Source: Podospora pseudoanserina (Eukaryota > Ascomycota > Sordariomycetes > Sordariales > Podosporaceae). From it: DNA of 64,000 nucleotides. Of the stretch, positions 10,129 through 22,302 are shown one piece after another. Numbering within the stretch: the first letter of the stretch is position 1; each line of letters opens with the position of its first letter. The stretch is taken from contig NC_085920.1 in assembly GCF_035222485.1 (NCBI RefSeq), positions 3,968,001 through 4,032,000 on the forward strand. The letters run 5' to 3'. The position numbers were made by a program, and so were the translations under genes. The notes below the pieces were generated by a model. The model was not told the origin of the DNA. It saw only the letters and a program-made list of their open reading frames with translations, and did no database searches.

Positions 10129-12106
10129 ATTGTTTATGTTTTGATGATGTTGTTGCTAATCATGAGAACGGTAGGTAGGTGGGTGAGCTGTGTTATGTTA
10201 TTGATATCGAATAAGCGTGTAAGGCGCACGACAACCAAAAGGAAAAGTAGAGGAACCAAAGTTCCCACGAATGTGAGAAATAAAAATGAAGCAAAGCAAT
10301 CAAATTGCTAAGCTGGAAAAGCAACAAACAACAAAAAGCTGTATAAAAAAAATTAAAAAAAAGAGCGAGACCCAAGGGGGCGGTAGCGGCGATGGATGTA
10401 TAAAGTATTATAAGTTTCAAAGAAAGGGAGCTCGTCCCTGGAAATAACGTGGGCTAGGTTTATGTGGAGGCTATGGCACACACGCGAGCGGGTAGATCGG
10501 GGAATGAATGGAGAATGGAAGGGGAGCACGGGCAACCGTTGGCAAAGAGCCCACCGGCGACTTAATTCTTTTTTCAAGGGATCAATCATCTCTGCCCAGC
10601 GAGTACCAAGAAACACCCAAGAAACACCAAGACTGCTCGTTGCTCACGTTGGCTGTCTGTCTCGGCCGGGTGGCACTGAAAGTTGGGATGGTTTTGGTGT
10701 CAGTTGTCAGCATCGAGACCGGATGACGCCGCCCCTTTCACAAGTTCTGCCATATCATGCATGATGTCCCTCAATTGGGAAAAATAAATCAAATGAGGCT
10801 GCTCAGCCCCTCGCTGCCGAGGCCGATTTGGGGACGGGAGCTGCAGGAAATCTAATCACAGCCAGGAGGGAGGGGTGGAAGGGAGGCTCTTACACACCCT
10901 GATTTGCAAGCTGCATTCCCCCTTTCAGGTCACGGTGGCATCGTTTCAAGTTTCATGCAACCGCGGGCTTGACCTGCCGAGCCCGCCCAACCAAACCAAT
11001 CTTCAACTAACATTTGTCGACTTCTTAACAAACGTCAACTGGCAAGTGTTCTCCATGACCTACCGGATGACGGTTTTAACAGAACAGCCCGAGCGGGAAG
11101 CACAAGCACCCGTCATTAGTTTCCAAAAATTCCCAGCGCTAAACGGGCAGTTTGGAACCATCCCAATGAACACCGGTATGTGGCACTCCACCAACCACCA
11201 GCCTTCTCAGCGGGGTCCGGAAGGGCTGGAGGGCAATTACGAGTCTCCCCCTTCTTGGCATCAAGCCACCCGTCCCCCACAGTTACAGTGGGTACAGGGA
11301 TGCCACACTCGGTTCACTTCACGTCATCATCATCGTATTCTTTTACTGGGAATTATCCGCTACATGCTCGATATTCGGATTCCGCTAATTGTCCGATACG
11401 AATTTACAGTCATGTAGAATAGCGGACTCTTCCAGAAAAAAGTTGACAGACACTCGGGAGCCGATCTACCCGCTCTTCGGCACCCTCGGCCACCTCACCC
11501 TCTTCCCTGCCATGGAATCAACCGGCTGGCCAACCACCGGGTCGGTGACCTGTCTCAGTTCCACCACTCCAACGGCTTACACATATGTTTCTTTGCTCTG
11601 TTCAAATGCTGTTTGGGATTTCGTTTGCCATGTTTGGTATCTCTCCTGCCGTGAAAGGCAAGGCAGACTTCTTCCATATACTCATAAGCTTTACCTGAGC
11701 CTGCTGTGTACGCAATACGCGGAACTCTCCAATGGGCCTGCATCCTCGAACTGGAAGGACGTTTGTTTACCCACGAGATACTCAGATCCAGTGCGGATAA
11801 ATCATAACCCTTGGGTATCAAGGTGTTCCCGTCGATGCTATCCGCGTAATATCAGATCGAGGCATATCTCCCCCCGCCATCCAATCTCACCTCAAGACCT
11901 TCCACGTTGTCAGTGAAACAATCTTTGACAGCGGGAGGCAGCCCATCGATCGGCCCTGACCCCCGACCTGACCCGACCCCCGACCAGCATCAGATCATCT
12001 CCTGCACATCCATCCACGCTAACGCGAGCATCAAACATCCGACAGACCTCGATATTCATTACAGATCCAACCTAGAAACTCCCTATACCCCAGGTTTATT
12101 ACTAAT

Positions 12107-12137
<31 letters not shown>

Positions 12138-12321
12138 AAAAACACAAAAATCCGCAACCCGTGGTACCTTTGCTTTGGAACCCTTTGTACCCCCCAAAGG
12201 TCGGAACCCTTCTGAAACTGTCTGGCTTGTAAACTGTTATTACTGCTTTCTATTTTTTCTTTTCTACAGGTCAACTAAATCCCCCAATGTGGTATTGTAT
12301 ATCCAACCGCAGTCAGCCAAC
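10129..12321. other. Upstream region of phospholipase B and downstream of his-3
   Basis: 2.2 kb with no supported gene. The segment next to 10128 is A/T-rich leader. A 180-codon open frame at 10875-11417 has no recognisable domain and random-looking composition. A run of GACCCCCGACC-like units lies at 11957-11993, and a (CAA)n microsatellite at about 12107-12136. Confidence 0.5.
12107..12136. repeat. (CAA)n microsatellite
   Basis: About ten perfect CAA units in the non-coding stretch downstream of his-3, running into an A-run. Confidence 0.85.
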
Positions 12322-14985
12322 TCAAGCCTTGTTCATATGCTCCAACCGAATCTCCACCGCCCGTCTGTGAGCCTCGAGCTCCTCAACCTTAGCCAACTGC
12401 ATCACCGCCCCTCCCACATTCCTCAGCCCCTCAGCCGTCAGGTTAGAGCTGGTAATGTGCTTGACAAACGAGGCGAGATTTACGCCAGAGTATTGCTTGG
12501 CGAAGCCATAAGTAGCTACGCAAATCCAAAATCAGTATCAATTCCTGTTTGTATCAAACCAGGGCAGTAAAAACTTACGCAAAGAGTGGTTAACACCAGC
12601 CGAGTAATCACCCACGCTCTCAGGCGTCCACTCCCCAATAAACACACTCCCCGCATTCATCACCTTCTCCACCGCCTTCTCCGCGTCCTTGATCTGAAGA
12701 ATCAAGTGCTCAGGCGCATACCTGTTGCTGATCTCCATCGCCTCCTCCACAGTCTTGACCTTGACAGTCAGCGAGTGAGCAATAGACCCACGGACAATGT
12801 CCACACGCGGGAGGGCCATGGCCTGGTTGTGAACCTCATCTTCAATAGCAGCGAGCTGGGCATCAGTCAGGTCAATAGCAATGAGAATGACCTGGCTGTC
12901 GACGCCGTGCTCAGCTTGGGACAAGAGATCAGAGGCGACAAATGCTGGGTTGGCGTCCTTGTCGGCAACAACCAAGACCTCGGAAGGACCGGCGGGCATG
13001 TCAATACCGACGCCGGCGTTGGTGTCATTGCTGACGTACATCTTGGCCGCCGTGACGAACTGGTTACCAGGGCCGAGAATCTTGTCAACCTTGGTCACGC
13101 TCTCAGTGCCATAAGCCATGGCAGCAACAGCCTGGGCACCACCAGCGAGGACAATCGACTCAGCGCCAACCTTGTGGGCGACGTAAACAATCTCAGGGGT
13201 GATGCTGCCGTCGGAGCGAGGCGGCGAGGCAATGACAATCTTCTGGCAGCCGGCTACCATAGCCGGTACACCAAGCATGAGCGCGGTGCTGGGCAGAACG
13301 GCGGTACCACCGGGCACGTAAAGGCCAACGGCTTCGATGGGGCGAGAGAAACGGCTGCAGACAACGCCGGGCATGGTCTCAACCTGCAACGGCTTCTCGT
13401 CTTTTTGAGCGGCGTGGAACTTCTTGATGTTCTCGAATGACACGTCGATGGCCCTGATGGTCTCCGCGGGAAGCTGCATCATGGACTCTGGGAACGGCGC
13501 CTTGAGTACTGGAGAGGTCAAAGATGTCGCCCTTTCGAACTTGTGAGTGTATGAGAGAAGTGCCTTGTCGCCATTCTTCCGTACGTCATCGATGATTGGC
13601 ACAATAATCTTCATGATGGCGTCGGCCGATTTTTGTGATGGTCTCTTTAGGGCTGCATCGAGCTCTTGTGTGGTGACTTCACCCGCATCGAGAACCTTCA
13701 TCAGAATCCTCTCGTCCTTCTTGGGCTCCTCCTTTACTGGCGCTGGTGCTGGTGGCGCCGCTCCGTTAGTCTCTGTCTTGATGCCCTCCTTTTCAGCCCA
13801 CCTGCCCTTGGCATCGCCCTGTCTCCTCTTGACCTTGAAGCTCTTGGCATCGAGGCTCTTTTCAACGTCAGCAAGAGACACACCAGCGGCAACAACTCTC
13901 GCCATGGCAAAGTAGATGAGATCCGCGGCCTCGAAAGCAACCTCCTCGGCGGTTTTGGCATCGCAAAGCTCCTCAGCCTCCTCCATGATCTTCGCCCTCA
14001 ACAGCTTCTCATCAGAGAAGAGACGAGCAGTGTATGAGCCTTGTGGCGCAGACCGCTTCCTTGAGACAAGAGTCTGCTCCAGCTTCTTGATACCCTTCAG
14101 ATCGCCAAAGCAGCCAGACTGCTCCAGGTGACAGAACCGCCCCTTTTGCCGCACCACAAACTTGAGCGCATCATTGTCGCAATCCAGAGATATCCGCACA
14201 AGCTCCTGAGTGTCCCCAGAAGAAGCACCCTTGTACCACAACCCACGCTTCCGGCTCTGGTAAACACCAGTCTGTGTCCTGAGAGCCTCACCAACACTCT
14301 CCTCGCTGCTGTACACCAAGCCAAGAGCAGTGTCATGTTCATCAACCACCACGGTAGGAATCAAGCCATCGGCACGGTCTGACTTCCACGAAGCAGCAAG
14401 AATCTTAGGAACAGCAAGCTTTCCGGCCTGCTCCTTGCTGGTTACATCAGTCGAGGGAAGAATAGGAATAGCGCCAACCTGTGCCGCAACACCAATGAAC
14501 TTTTCGAGGTCAGCACCAGCGACAGGCTTGACAAAGAAAGAAGCGATTTTCTTCGCCTTAGCCTCCTCGACAAACCGCGCAGTCTCGGCAGCGGTGGTAT
14601 CAAAGTCGGAAACGAGAAGGCCGTGCTCAGTGGCAGAAGCCAATTGCGCCGGGTTGGCGCCAGACACAACAGGGGCTACTCGGGAGCCAAACTCGGCGAA
14701 ATCGGGAAGCTGTTCAGGGCGGACAAACACCTTGCGAGCGCCAGCGTCGATAAGAGAAACGACATCATCGCGGGACTCGAGCTGTGTCACGTCGAAAAAG
14801 GGCTGGAATTCGGTGTTGTGGCGGCCGAGGAAACGGAAAATCTTCTCATATGTCTGCGGCTTCACGGTAAAGAAGACAGTTCCCAGACATGAGACTTCCT
14901 CGCGGTTGAGCCCCTCCCTCTCTCCTCCGAGCCCCGGCGGGACATTGACGCTGATGAGGAACGGCAGAGGAAGCGTCGACTCCAT
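12322..14985 (-). CDS. his-3: Trifunctional histidine biosynthesis protein (cyclohydrolase / pyrophosphohydrolase / histidinol dehydrogenase)
   Basis: Two exons, 14985-12579 and 12515-12322, with a 63-nt intron (donor GTAAGT, acceptor GTAG); product 866 residues, close to the usual length for fungal HIS4-type proteins. Three enzymes lie in order: phosphoribosyl-AMP cyclohydrolase (RISLDCDNDALKFVVRQ, GRFCHLE with metal-binding Cys/His), phosphoribosyl-ATP pyrophosphohydrolase (LFSDEKLLRAKIMEEAEELC, EAADLIYFAMA), and C-terminal histidinol dehydrogenase (YVPGGTAVLPSTALMLGVPA, DKILGPGNQFVTAAK, DMPAGPSEVLVVAD, LLSQAEHGVDSQVILI, SNRYAPEHL). The short second exon finishes the dehydrogenase (PTYGFAKQYSGVN..). 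Together they perform steps 2, 3 and the last two of histidine synthesis. It is divergent from TAF9, and an ATGACTC element lies 113 bases before the ATG. Confidence 0.97.
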
Positions 14986-15684
14986 TTTTTGGGATTGGTT
15001 GTCAGTCTGACGACTACACTATAGGGTGTATGCTGTCGTTATGATGTATGAGAGTAAGCACAGTGAGAGCCCTCTTTAAGTGAGCGTGAGGCAAAGTATG
15101 ACTCTAAAATTGATGCATTATCAAATCGCCAGTTCCTGACCCGCTCCTGCATCGGATCCAGTCCCAAGGCATGATTTATGGTGGGGTAAAATCATCCACC
15201 TCTCCCACTGCCACCCCTCCATTACGTAGTGGCCAATTCCTTTTTTTTTTCGAGGGCGGGCAACGGTTGCAACCCCAGAATTAAGCTATGGTCTGTGCTG
15301 AAGATTTCCGGATCATTCCAGCCTCCGATTTCACTTGAAGTCTGGGTGGGGTCAGGGTTGTTCTTGGCCGTCTGTTCGGTGAACCGCATTGAGCAGCTGC
15401 AAGCTGTCGCGACTATTCGCGATTCCATTGAGCTGCCGGGAAGCTCTCTCTTTGACAACACAGCTATTTACCGCCAGTTGCTGTCGCAGACAACTCTCCC
15501 AGAAATATCACGACTTCAACGACCCGCGCGCATCAATTATCCATCTACAGCTACGCGCTCTCCATCCATCTTACCAGGAACTATCACCAATCTCGAAGTC
15601 GAACCAACCGACCCAAGCCACTTACCATCAACCCCTCCGTAACTCAACCCGAATCCCACACATAAGTCGCCCATCCCCCTCAAC
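14986..15684. other. Bidirectional promoter between his-3 and TAF9
   Basis: About 700 bases separate two divergent ATGs, so regulation is likely shared or interleaved. The side next to TAF9 is C/A-rich and pyrimidine-rich. No gene is seen inside. Confidence 0.55.
15098..15104 (+). promoter_or_regulatory. Candidate Gcn4/CPC-1 element upstream of his-3
   Basis: ATGACTC matches seven bases of the bZIP site ATGACTCAT that controls amino-acid genes in fungi. It lies 113 bases before the his-3 ATG, a suitable place. The eighth base is T rather than A, so the half-site on one side is weak. A single short match is suggestive only. Confidence 0.35.
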
Positions 15685-16461
15685 ATGTCAACCACAGCAG
15701 CCCCCCAACCCAATGGCCATCCCCCGGCTCCCAATCCCAAACCCTCACCACCACCACCAACCCACCCCCACCCCCCCCCCCTCCCCAACAACAACAACAC
15801 CAACCCCCAATCCAACCCCACCGCCCCCCGCCCCCGCGAGTCCTGCACAATTGAGCTCCTCCTCCTAGCCCAAGGCGTCACAACCTTCGAACCCCGCGTC
15901 CCCCTCCTCCTCCTAGACTTCGCATACCGGCACACCTCCTCCGTCCTCTCCGACGCCCTCCACCTCTCCGCAGACCCTTACACCTCCCACGCCGGCGCCC
16001 GCCCCTCTGCCTCCTCCGGCGCGGCCCCCGTTAACGTAGGGGACGCAGCCATAACCTCCAACGCCGTTCAGCTCGCCATCGCATCCCGCCTCGCCTACCA
16101 ATTCCGGGGCGGCGCCGCCGGTGGGACGAGTAAAGACTGGTTGCTCGACATGGCCAAAGAACGAAACAAAATCGCCTTACCTAGGGTTCCGGCGAGTGAA
16201 TGGGGTTTGAGGCTTCCAGGGGAGAAGTTTGTCTTGTCTGGGACGGGGTGGGGGTTGAGGGATGTTTGGGCTGGGCAGGAGGCGTTGGAGGAGTCGGGTG
16301 AGGAGAGTGAGGAGGGGGATATGGAGATGGAGGATGTGGTTTTGGGAGGGGGGATAACACAGGAAAAGGAGGAGGATGTAGGGGGGGATGGGGTGGAGGG
16401 GGGCACGATGGGGGATGTTTTTGGGGATGAGGCGGAGGATGAGGAGATGGGGGAGGCTTGA
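15685..16461 (+). CDS. taf9: Transcription initiation factor TFIID / SAGA subunit 9
   Basis: Intronless, 258 residues. A Pro/Asn-rich N-terminal leader (to about residue 50) precedes the histone-fold domain (about 53-140): [59 protein letters not shown]. This is followed by the conserved TAF9 extension [20 protein letters not shown] and [18 protein letters not shown]9 pairs with TAF6 by its histone fold in TFIID and SAGA. The C-terminal tail (about 195-258) is highly acidic and low in complexity. The histone fold contains an Ala/Gly/Ser-rich loop ([14 protein letters not shown]) longer than in animals. Identification rests on motif order and is firm. Confidence 0.93.
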   Translation: MSTTAAPQPNGHPPAPNPKPSPPPPTHPHPPPLPNNNNTNPQSNPTAPRPRESCTIELLLLAQGVTTFEPRVPLLLLDFAYRHTSSVLSDALHLSADPYTSHAGARPSASSGAAPVNVGDAAITSNAVQLAIASRLAYQFRGGAAGGTSKDWLLDMAKERNKIALPRVPASEWGLRLPGEKFVLSGTGWGLRDVWAGQEALEESGEESEEGDMEMEDVVLGGGITQEKEEDVGGDGVEGGTMGDVFGDEAEDEEMGEA

Positions 16462-17155
16462 TTTTCTCTGTCAGGGTTTCACGACATAAGGCATTGATTG
16501 AGACGGAGGCAAGAAGGTCGCGGAGGCAGCAAGACTCAAAGGGAAAGAAGGGGTGGACGAGATGGAAGAGGGGGACGAAATTGGCTTTTATCACAAGCGG
16601 GAGATCAACAAGTCTTGTTATTTTACTTTTGGCAAGTGGTTGGTGCTTTGGCATTTTTTTGGGTTTTTTTTTCCTATCATGAAGAAAGAAAAACACTTCA
16701 TCAAAAGGGGGGCTCGGAAATGGCGTTGGGATGGGTTGAATTGGGCAAAGATATTTGATTTCACTTTCTGTATACTACTACTCCCACTTGGGAGTTAAGA
16801 ATTATAATTTCACACAAACAGCGGCTCAGAATCAAGGCTACTGATCATAACACCTATTCCCATACAAGCAATTGCGCAGTGATGTGGTTGTTATATCCCT
16901 TTATGTATTACTACAAACCAACCCAAAAAACCAATAATGATAATGATAATGCCTACCAAAAAGTCGAATGAACCCCCTTTCCCCCCTACTACTAAAAAAA
17001 AAAAAAGAACTCCGCGCTATGCAACAAATCCCCATCTCTTCCCAAACCCCCAAACAAACAAGTCTGTCTATCACACCAAGAATCCCCCCCTTGAATCCTT
17101 CCTCTATATGCTCTCCCAAAACCACTGTTGCTTGTTGAAACACAACCCTCCCTCA
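16462..17155. other. Convergent 3' region between TAF9 and lipin gene
   Basis: About 690 bases holding both 3' UTRs. T-rich (16640-16680) and A-rich (16990-17010) tracts are consistent with 3'-end signals. No gene seen. Confidence 0.5.
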
Positions 17156-19569
17156 TCACTCCTTCTTCTCCGCAACCTCAGCACCAACCTTCAAATCCTT
17201 AATCCCAGTGATAATCTCCGCATTAGTATCCGGCACAACCGTTTCCTTCCCCTTTTCCTTCTCTCTCTTCTCCTCCTCAAGCTTCCTCTCCACATCCTCC
17301 AAAATCCTCTTCTTCTCCTTTGTGCTCTCATCCATCGGCATCTCCTCCTCACCACCCACCCTATCAACCTCCTCATCCACCGCCTCCTCAAACTCCTCCT
17401 CCAAATCCTCCTCATAATCCCCCTCCTGCCCCCTCTCCTCAAGTGCACTCCTCATCATCCTGTCCTCGTCATAACTCTCCCCCAAGTCATCCCCGTATGA
17501 ATCCCTCGACATGTAACTATCCCCCATCCCCTCCCCAATCTCATCCTCATCCTCATCTTCATACTCCTCATCCTCATCATCCATCTCCTCTTCTTCTTCT
17601 TCCTCTTCCTCGCCTTCACCCTCGGTATCACTAGCCGAGAACTCGTCCAGTTCAAGCGGGGTGTCCCTCCAGTACGTAAAATCAGTGTATTCCTCCCCAC
17701 CGCCCTTGACAAGCGTGCTGACAGGGGGAAAGTAGTGGTCTACCACCTCGGTCATGTTGACATAGCTAAGCTTCATCTTGTTAAGACTGAGCAGATCGAG
17801 CGAGACCTCCGCGTTGGAGTTGATGGTGAAAATCCTTGTTCTCGGCACGTCGACTGTGCGGTAAGAGATTTGGTCTGTGAAACGGTTGCCGAAGCCGGCG
17901 TAGAAGGGTTTGCGGTCGGGGCCGTAGAGGGAGCGAATATCACGCAGGGTGGACATCTTAAAGATGTGTGGCTTTCGGAGGTAAATCTCACGACGGAGGG
18001 CGGCCATTGTCCTATCTGGAGACAGAATTGTTGGGCCTCGTGGAAGCTTGTAGCCGTCTTGGACAATACCGGCTAGGTATGCCCTGGTGGTGTCGGCTTG
18101 TCCGACGGAGCGACTCGTCAGGTACATAATGTTATACCCATTGGCGACGATGTCGGTGTATAGCTTGGCCACACCGGCGTGAGTCCAGTCACGGCCGATC
18201 ATGTTCAGCACGTGGCCCAAGGCATCTGACTTGGTGATGGTGCCGTCAATGTCGGAGATGACGACTGGCACCTCGTACTTCCAGAGGTACATGTAGGCCG
18301 AGCAGGTCGCGCGGTTCACGGTGAAGCTCATCGAGTTCTCGCCCGGCTTCAGGTTCAAGGCCTTGAGCTGGTCACTGGTCAACCGCAAGGTCTTGGCGTA
18401 GTTACGGTTCGGATCACCGGCGGTTGAGGAGCCGGGAGAGCTGGGTGGTGTCTGGATAGACATCTGGCCGAGGTCTGAATCGGCACGTCTGTGGCTTGGT
18501 ACGCTAGGTGAAGCTGTCACGTCACTGCTGTCGCTCTGGTAGCCGGGATCAGAAGCTGCGTCCATGACGATGCCGTTGTCGTTGCGCAGGCTCGATTCCA
18601 TGGCTTTCTTCATGGCGGCAGCCTTGGCTCCCTCGCTGCTGTAGATCCAAAGATTTCCGCGCTCATCCACACCAAACAGAGCGCCGATATCGTAGTAGCC
18701 GTCGAGCTCCTCCGAGAGAACCTTGCGAGCCAGAATCTCCGTCTTGATCGCATCTTCCTCGTTGTTTTTGAAGTTGCTCATGTCCAGCATAAGATCTCCT
18801 GTTTCGGTGATATGTGTCTGAATATTCACTGCGGCAAGCTCCCTGGAGAGATTCATGGCTCTCTGCAAAGCCTCGGATGCCGAGAGAGGCGGTGGGCTGT
18901 GTGAACGGTCCGAGTACTTGGGGTTTTCGGGGTCGTCCGAGTCCTCACTGGGTGCCCTCCTAGCCGTCATCCGCAGGACATCATCGCTATGAGGACGCGG
19001 TGGGGACCAGTCGCCAATAGAGGTTCCGGCCTTTCCGAACTCTGGAGAAGCTGATCTTGGTGTGATGAGGCCTGTGTATATTAGCTACCGAGCAGTGAGC
19101 TTGAGCCTTGCATGTACTCACCATCTCTTTGATTCGGGAGCACGGTCAACGGCGGTCTGCTAAAGCTCGCTGACCGCACCTTTGGATCGTTAAGATCGAG
19201 GGCTTCAGGCTCCCCGAGTCCGGTGGTTTGTTGTGGGCTCAAAGGTGGACTGGAGGCTGGAGAAACGAGGGGAGAGGTCTGGAGACTCTTGGGAATAGTG
19301 TCGCTAGTCTCGAATACAAAGAATGCCTCGCCTCCTTCGCCCAGCTTCATCGAATACGGCTGCTTGACCCCATTGACCTTGAACTCGACCTTCTTCTCGT
19401 ATGGGCGCAAGAGCGAGAACTTGCCGAAGCGCACGTGAAAAGGTGAGCAGAGTAGCGATCCGTCTTCCTGCTCAACGACTATTACGTCGATGGCTCCGCT
19501 CAATGTTGCCGGGTTGATCGAGTTCCATGCTGTCGAGACAGAGTCGCTCAGATTCCTGACGTACTGCAT
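17156..19569 (-). CDS. pah1: Lipin-family phosphatidate phosphatase
   Basis: Two exons, 19569-19122 and 19071-17156, with a 50-nt intron (donor GTGAGT, acceptor ACAG); product 787 residues. The enzyme converts phosphatidic acid to diacylglycerol at the ER/nuclear membrane and so controls storage lipid and membrane growth. The N-terminal lipin domain starts at residue 1 (MQYVRNLSDSVSTAWNSINP, GAIDVIVVEQ). The C-terminal HAD-like catalytic domain shows VVISDIDGTITKSDALGH (DxDxT near residues 423-427), YNIMYLTSRSVGQADTTRAYL, and GFGNRFTDQISYRTVDV. The final 200 residues are a long Glu/Asp-rich tail. The Ser/Pro-rich linker between the domains has many SP sites, which in yeast and animal lipins are phosphorylated to keep the enzyme off the membrane. 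The match is unambiguous. Confidence 0.96.
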
Positions 19570-22302
19570 CGTGTCCAGGCTGGCGGGACTGCACCGGCAC
19601 TGCTGTCGCTTCCAACAGAACTATATATGTACAAGCGCGCCGGTCGCTGTTGTAACAGAAAATATCCGTGGATGTTTGGTATGGACAAAGGCGAGCAAAC
19701 AAGAGGTCAGCTGAAACCGAGCTGAGCTGAGCTGGTGATGGTCCAGACACAGGGCGGCAGGCCGGGTCTGGACTGGGTGATCTCGGTATGCGCGTGGGCT
19801 CTGGAGCTCTGGAATTCTTGCGATATTTGATGAATTGCGTTTGCAAAAGTGTCGGAATGCGGAATGGAAGGACGATAGGGAGAAAAGTCGGAGCTAGAAT
19901 GACGAGCTGGCGCACAATGGTATGCGATCCGACGGTCTGACTGACAGGAGGAACCTTGAGCGTAAAGCAGCCGGAGGGGTGGACCGGGTTGGCGGGCTGC
20001 TTGGTAGCACAGAGGCAGAAATACGACTTGGGCACTGAGCACCTGACGTCTATGGAATGCGTTAGGGAGAAAAATGAAAAGCGTCAACGTCGGCGACAGG
20101 TCTGCAGATATTCGAGGCGGTTCACGAAACAAAAGTCGGCCAGGACAAGAGGGTAGGTAGACAATCACGAGGCCCTCAACAATCCCCCCGGCCGCCGCCC
20201 CAAAAAGCCCCCCCCAGCGCTTTCCCCGTTCTTGGCCGGGCCTAGCTCAGCGTTGAACCGCGACAAGCGAGGTACTTTGTGGACCACCAAATCTCGCCCA
20301 GCGGCTAAGTATCACATGTGTTCCCACCGACAAACCTCCCCGGAAATTAGGACCCTTGCCATGCTCTCTTTTAAACCACTGCAGAACCCCCCTCGCTGAT
20401 GTCATGGCCGATATTCCACCCACCAGAGCGCGATGCAACGCCCAGCAGGGTTCATCATTATGATATGATCCAAAATAAGAGATTTCAAAGACTTTTTGGC
20501 ATGTGAGAGTCTGAGGTATCCGTCTCTTGTCCCATTGACTTCTGAAGACTCTGAACACATGCTGAATAAAAAACACTTTGTACAACTTAGGTAACTACAC
20601 ACGGCGCAGCCCCATTCAACGCGTGGAGGATTGTTGGGGAAGGCAACACAGCATGGTACTACTACAGACTTGTTGTGGAGGGGCGGCACCTGACCAGCCC
20701 GCCGGCGCTGGTTCCGCAGTCTAACGGGGAACAGGCTATTCAATATATTGGCGGTTAAGAGTTGATCCCGTGCGAGATCCAGTCCCGTGGTGTCTTTGTA
20801 TGCAAACTACTCTTTCCATCACCACTGCGTACAGCAGAGATATCTTTCTCAACATACGCTCTAGAGTTGTCCGTTCTCAGTCAGGGATAGATCGGTCTCG
20901 CCGAAGCGAGGCAATCAATTCGGTCAATTCTGCGCCGCGATACGAAGTAAAAAAGCCGAGGCTTGAACAAATTTTCTAGTGCGGGTGGAGAGTTGTATGT
21001 CAGATTTTTGATATAACTGCCTTGTCACCTCACCAAGTTGTTATGCCTTGGCCCAAGAAGTGTCACAACTTGCTTTGTGTTGGAGTGACGAAGTCCAAGT
21101 CACTAGGCTTCTGCACTCCAAGCTTCGTTGATCATGAAGTTGGGGCACTCCGCGCTAACCTCATTTCTTTCTGTATGCCGAGCTGCTGCATGGAGTAAGC
21201 AACAGAGGCATAGGTCGATTAGAGGTGGACATGTAGACCACTATGAATCCGGGTATAACCTGGAGACGGCCAACAAGAATGATCGACGGGCCACAGCCGG
21301 GACAGAAGACTGCCGTCTTGTTGTTTCGAGAGAGGCCCCATTGTTGGCTCCATCAGATGACGCGAAGACTCCGATTCGGAGCAATGGAATGATAGGTGAG
21401 AAAGTCATGCCGTTGGGAGTCTGAGTTTGAGGCTATCTTGTTGAGATGGCACATAACAGGACATCCTTAGTTGTGCTCGTCGTTAGTCAGATATCAGATC
21501 GTTGCTTCATGCCTGATACCAGACGGGAAGTGGGCGGCAGATCGCTTTCTTCCCGTTGGGCAGACGTGCTTCTTATCTTTTCGGCGGGAGCAAAAATAAT
21601 TCTTCAAATACCGCCGGCGAATAGAGAGGAAGGTGTTGAGTTGAGATCTTCGATGCAAGTTCCACCTTACCTAGGTGTGCTTAGATAAAGTAAGGTACAT
21701 AAACGCCTCACCGTTGGATCTTTTTAGCACTCGAAAATAGTGAAAACCAACGCTCGCCAGGTGGTGGCAGCCCGCTAACGCCGGTGCCTGAGTGCCGAAA
21801 CAGCGTGCAGCCATGGAAATATCCGTAGTGGGGTGTTTTCGAGTGCTTGTCGCAATAGCGATTGGCCATCGTCGTCCCTCAGCGCCCGTCGCCCACTAAC
21901 AAATGGCTGCCAGTGCCGCATTAACAAACATGTCGCCGCTGAATCGAAGGTCGGGGTCGTGTTCTGGGGATCTGCTGGCTGGGCTGGCCATGCGCGAAGT
22001 CCCGGACGTCCCCAATGTCTCCAATTTTCCACCGTCCATGCACCAGGCAGAGTTGTAGCAACAGGGCCGACTAGCCATTCTCAACGGGGGATGGATACCA
22101 TTTTGATTTTTTCTTTTTGGTAGTTTTTGCTTGCCTTTGCTACGCAACCCCCACCCACAGTCACTCCCTTCTGCCGTTTTGCGTGCGACATCCACTGATT
22201 CCGACGAACCGACACCGACTTTCGTCTTCCTCTCTCCTCCTCCCTCTCCCTCTCCCTCTCTCCCCCCTCTCTCTCTTTCTCCGCCGAACCGATCACAGCG
22301 CT
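19570..22302. other. Divergent intergenic region, lipin to FN3 gene
   Basis: 2.7 kb, gene-free as far as I can see; it should contain two promoters. A strongly pyrimidine-rich tract (CTC/CCT units) covers about 22224-22282, directly before the FN3-gene ATG. A small inverted element ACCTTAC...GTAAGGT lies near 21664-21695. Open frames are short and show no family features. Confidence 0.5.

Noticed and set aside
10875-11417. 180-codon open frame downstream of his-3
   Set aside because: No domain, no signal peptide, no TM, random-looking composition, and an overlapping second frame of similar type. Length alone is not enough in a GC-balanced genome.
19707-20168. 153-codon minus-strand frame upstream of the lipin gene
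   Set aside because: Overlaps another frame of the same length on the same strand; no domain or targeting signal; probably leader or promoter DNA of the lipin gene.
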